DNA from: Rhodospirillales bacterium | GTDB taxonomy: Bacteria > Pseudomonadota > Alphaproteobacteria > Rhodospirillales > UBA2165 | Direction: 5' to 3' | Length of the DNA: 9,261 nucleotides | Assembly (NCBI GenBank): GCA_013204125.1 | Contig: JABMOP010000448.1 | Coordinates: 1-9,261 of the forward strand | Shown: one piece after another, positions 7,195-9,261 of the stretch | Layout of the letters: every line of letters begins with the position of its first letter | Position numbering within the stretch: position 1 is the first letter of the stretch | Made by a program: the position numbers and the translations under genes | Notes under the pieces: model-generated | Told to the model about the DNA's origin: nothing | What the model saw: the letters and a program-made list of their open reading frames with translations, nothing else | The model's database searches: none

Positions 7195-8043
7195 ATGGCA
7201 GCAGAACAGGTAACGCCCGGCACCAACCGGTATGGCATGGCGGAATTAATGGTTGTTTGCATGGCGCGCGTCATGGCAACCGAAAAAGAAACCAGGGGCG
7301 GCGGCGGCGCCAACGCCATCATTCCCTTATCGGCAAGCCGCCTTGCACAATTGACGGTCGCGCCAAATCTTTGGCTAACCACCGGCGGCGCTGGCTCTAT
7401 CAACGGCAAGTTCGAAAAATTGCCCCTTGGCACCTGGGATCCGCGTTCCGATTCCCGCGCTGAATGCAAAAATTACATGATCGATGTGGTTGACGGTTTC
7501 TTGCAGGGCCGCGCTTCGACCGATCGTATGGAACTTGGCCAAGGGCTCGGCGCGCTTGGCGGTATCCAGATCGATAAATACGGCAATTCCAACATGATCG
7601 GCGTTGGCGAACATCCGCGCCTGAAATTTCGCGGCCCCGGCACGGTCGGCACGATCTGGCTGGCGTCCGGCCCGCAAGGCATCTTCACCGAACACCACAA
7701 CAAGCGCTTGTTCGTTGATAAAGTGGATTATGTCAGTGGCCCCGGCTGGCTCGACGGCGGCGATAGCCGTCACAAGTTGCTGAATGGGCGCGATGGTCCG
7801 CCGCTTTGTTGGTCGCCGATCGCGGTTTGCGATTTCACCGAAGACGACCACCATATGAGGCTGGCGTCGGTGCATCCGGGCTATACGGTCAATGATGTGG
7901 TAGCAAATACCGGGTTTGACCTGGTGATCGAAGGCGATATCCCGACCACGACCGAACCCACCGATTGGGAATTGAACGTCTTGCGCGGGCGCGTCGATCC
8001 CGAAGGTCGGCTCCGCGATCGCAGGCTCACCGTCGGAAGCTAG
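7195..8043 (+). CDS. CoA-transferase-fold subunit B, IpdB-like, lacking the transferase glutamate
   Basis: This 282-residue partner of the preceding gene has GGGGAG (7180-7185) 9 nt before its ATG. In glutaconate CoA-transferase beta the catalytic glutamate lies in a VESG motif just after the second strand. Here the matching stretch is APNLWLTTGGAGS (56-68), placing Thr62 (codon 7378-7380) at the glutamate position. The same substitution is what I recall in mycobacterial IpdB (LLTDGEA). Other IpdB-like marks are GGIQIDKYGNSNM (122-134), the VDYVSGPGW region (177-185), ASVHPGYT (224-231) and the C-terminal VLRGRVDPEGRLRDRRL. The enzyme therefore probably cannot form a glutamyl-CoA thioester and is better viewed as a possible beta-ketoacyl-CoA ring hydrolase. 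Its stop shares the CTAG at 8040-8043 with the opposite gene. Confidence 0.85.
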   Translation: MAAEQVTPGTNRYGMAELMVVCMARVMATEKETRGGGGANAIIPLSASRLAQLTVAPNLWLTTGGAGSINGKFEKLPLGTWDPRSDSRAECKNYMIDVVDGFLQGRASTDRMELGQGLGALGGIQIDKYGNSNMIGVGEHPRLKFRGPGTVGTIWLASGPQGIFTEHHNKRLFVDKVDYVSGPGWLDGGDSRHKLLNGRDGPPLCWSPIAVCDFTEDDHHMRLASVHPGYTVNDVVANTGFDLVIEGDIPTTTEPTDWELNVLRGRVDPEGRLRDRRLTVGS

Positions 8044-8948
8044 CCGCCGGTAACGTAGTGGATGAATTGCAATAATTCAGGCCCTAATGATTGATCGCCG
8101 GTACCCAGGCTCAGAATCTCGGACATGTGGTTGTGGCCTAAAACCTGCTTGAACCAAGGGCAGGCCTGATCCCGTGCGGCAATTTCACCGATCAATTGAA
8201 GTCCGGCGTTCTGGAACGGGTAGCTATCGAACTCGGAAAATATAATAAAGGCCGGCACCGCTGCCGCCCCGACATTGCCGAGGGTCGATGCGCCGGCATA
8301 AGTGCTTTCGTCTTCGCCGTAATAAGCTGTTTGGCGCGGGTCCGCCGCGCCGGCGACGATGCCGTATTGACCGGATAAAAGTATCGCTCCGGCGATTGAC
8401 GGCTCACCGTTCGATTGAAAATCTCTATGTAGACAATACCCGGCGGCATGAGTGGCGCCTGAAGAATGGCCAGAAATGATAATTTGATCGGGATCGCCCC
8501 CATGCTCCGAAATATGCGCGCGCGTCCATTGGGCGGCGGCGGCTACATCCTCGCTTGCCGCTGGCCAGGTAAATTCCGGTGCCAGGCGGTAGCTGGCATT
8601 AATGCCGATGATGCCGTTGCGGGCGAAATAATTGGCGATGTTGGCGTAAAAGCGCCCGCCATAAAGGCTTTTGTCGCCACCGACGAAGCCGCCGCCATGA
8701 AAAAATATTACGGCCGGCATTGGTGAGCGGGGCGGGTTTTGCGGTATGTGAAGGTCCATCACATGCCGCTCATGGGGGCCATAGGCAATATTGGCTAAGA
8801 CCTGAACGCCATCCGGCGGCCCTGGCTCAAGCAATTCCGCATACAGTTTAAAAGTTTTTTTAAACAGATCCGGCGATAGGCCTTTGCCCAATTGCTCAAT
8901 CTGTCCAAAAGCGCTTTGCCAGGTCGGCTTCAAATTCGGTCCCGTCAT
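8040..8948 (-). CDS. Alpha/beta hydrolase (esterase/lipase-like, HSL or kynurenine-formamidase-like group)
   Basis: This 302-residue serine hydrolase is probably cytoplasmic, as no signal peptide is seen. An N-terminal helical cap of about 45 residues precedes YGPHERHVMDLHIP (56-69), the usual opening of BD-FAE/formamidase-like hydrolases. The oxyanion motif HGGGF is at 84-88, SYRLAPEF at 119-126, and the nucleophile elbow GHSSG at 160-164 with Ser162. The likely acid is Asp241 (SEFDSYPF), and the likely base is His272 or His274 (LGHNHMSEI). The substrate is unknown; an ester, lactone or amide is possible. Its ATG overlaps the stop of the upstream minus-strand gene by one base (TAATG at 8946-8950 read in reverse), so the two are an operon. 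Its stop overlaps that of the convergent IpdB-like gene. Confidence 0.88.
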   Translation of the reverse strand: MTGPNLKPTWQSAFGQIEQLGKGLSPDLFKKTFKLYAELLEPGPPDGVQVLANIAYGPHERHVMDLHIPQNPPRSPMPAVIFFHGGGFVGGDKSLYGGRFYANIANYFARNGIIGINASYRLAPEFTWPAASEDVAAAAQWTRAHISEHGGDPDQIIISGHSSGATHAAGYCLHRDFQSNGEPSIAGAILLSGQYGIVAGAADPRQTAYYGEDESTYAGASTLGNVGAAAVPAFIIFSEFDSYPFQNAGLQLIGEIAARDQACPWFKQVLGHNHMSEILSLGTGDQSLGPELLQFIHYVTGG

Positions 8949-9261
8949 TATTCCGGCTTGCCGCCTGAACTTCCCATGAGCCGTCTTTGCACTTCTTCCG
9001 ATCCCGGCGGCAGCATCTCGAAAATATCTTCGACGGCCAGATAATCCATGTAGCCGAGGCGCGACAGCGGTTTTAAGGCGGTCACATCAACGCGCCCGTC
9101 CTCATTGATGGCCGCGTCGTCGATATGAACGCCGAGCACTTGTCCAAAAATAATGTCGATGGCTTCTGATGGCGGATCGCCCGGCAGACGCAAGGTCATG
9201 TGGTACTTGCATTCGATATGAACGGGGGATTCGGCAACCCGGAACGGCGCAACCAGTTGGC
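8948..9261 (-). CDS. Flavin reductase-like FMN-binding split-barrel protein (5' end beyond the window)
   Basis: The frame is open to the right edge of the window, so only the last 103 residues are visible; the internal ATG at 9199 is not taken as the start because the frame continues through PFRVAESPVHIECKYH just before it. AESPVHIECKYH, followed by IDIIFGQVLGVHIDD and ALKPLSRLGYMDYLAVEDIFEM, is the typical second half of the flavin reductase/NtaB-DIM6 group, which binds FMN and often supplies reduced flavin to a partner monooxygenase. No monooxygenase is visible, so the partner, if any, lies outside. It is translationally coupled to the hydrolase through a one-base stop/start overlap. A non-reductase FMN-binding role is possible. 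Confidence 0.8.
   Translation of the reverse strand, partial: QLVAPFRVAESPVHIECKYHMTLRLPGDPPSEAIDIIFGQVLGVHIDDAAINEDGRVDVTALKPLSRLGYMDYLAVEDIFEMLPPGSEEVQRRLMGSSGGKPE

Noticed and set aside
7044..7469. Minus-strand frame spanning the junction of the IpdA-like and IpdB-like genes
   Set aside because: It crosses two well-supported genes and its translation shows no family features.

Overview
The window looks like an accessory catabolic locus from an alphaproteobacterium, perhaps Rhodospirillales-like. That placement is an inference from the mid-to-high GC codon use, the Shine-Dalgarno style, the TRAP transporter and the protein flavours; no marker gene fixes the taxon. I see no rRNA, tRNA, insertion sequence, CRISPR array or phage gene. 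Gene packing is very tight.

Layout. On the plus strand there is a 3' fragment of an unknown gene (2-115). It is followed by a PcaI/PcaJ-type 3-oxoacid CoA-transferase pair (119-808, 805-1506). After a 105-bp AT-rich gap comes a complete TRAP transporter: periplasmic binding protein (1612-2658), small membrane subunit (2724-3221) and large membrane subunit (3218-4534). A strong hairpin separates the binding protein from the membrane subunits. An acyl-CoA ligase of the ANL superfamily lies on the minus strand (6073-4541), tail-to-tail with the large TRAP subunit. A 159-bp divergent regulatory region separates the ligase from a second CoA-transferase-fold pair on the plus strand (6233-7180, 7195-8043). 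The window ends with a minus-strand alpha/beta hydrolase (8948-8040) and, upstream of it, the C-terminal part of a flavin-reductase-like protein that runs off the window (from 9261).

The most interesting element is the second CoA-transferase-fold pair. The first pair keeps the catalytic glutamate (Glu51 in SENGLLGMG). In the second pair the beta subunit has Thr62 where the glutaconate CoA-transferase glutamate should be (LWLTTGGAG). The pair otherwise resembles IpdA/IpdB, the mycobacterial steroid-ring hydrolase that also lacks this glutamate and uses a glutamate of its A subunit. The pair is therefore more likely a carbon-carbon ring-opening hydrolase acting on a cyclic beta-diketone CoA thioester than a real CoA-transferase.

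Working model (inference): a carboxylic acid enters by the TRAP system and is activated by the ligase. It is processed by enzymes not seen here, its last ring is opened by the IpdAB-like enzyme, and a resulting 3-oxoacid is activated by the PcaIJ-like transferase. The substrate cannot be named from this sequence.
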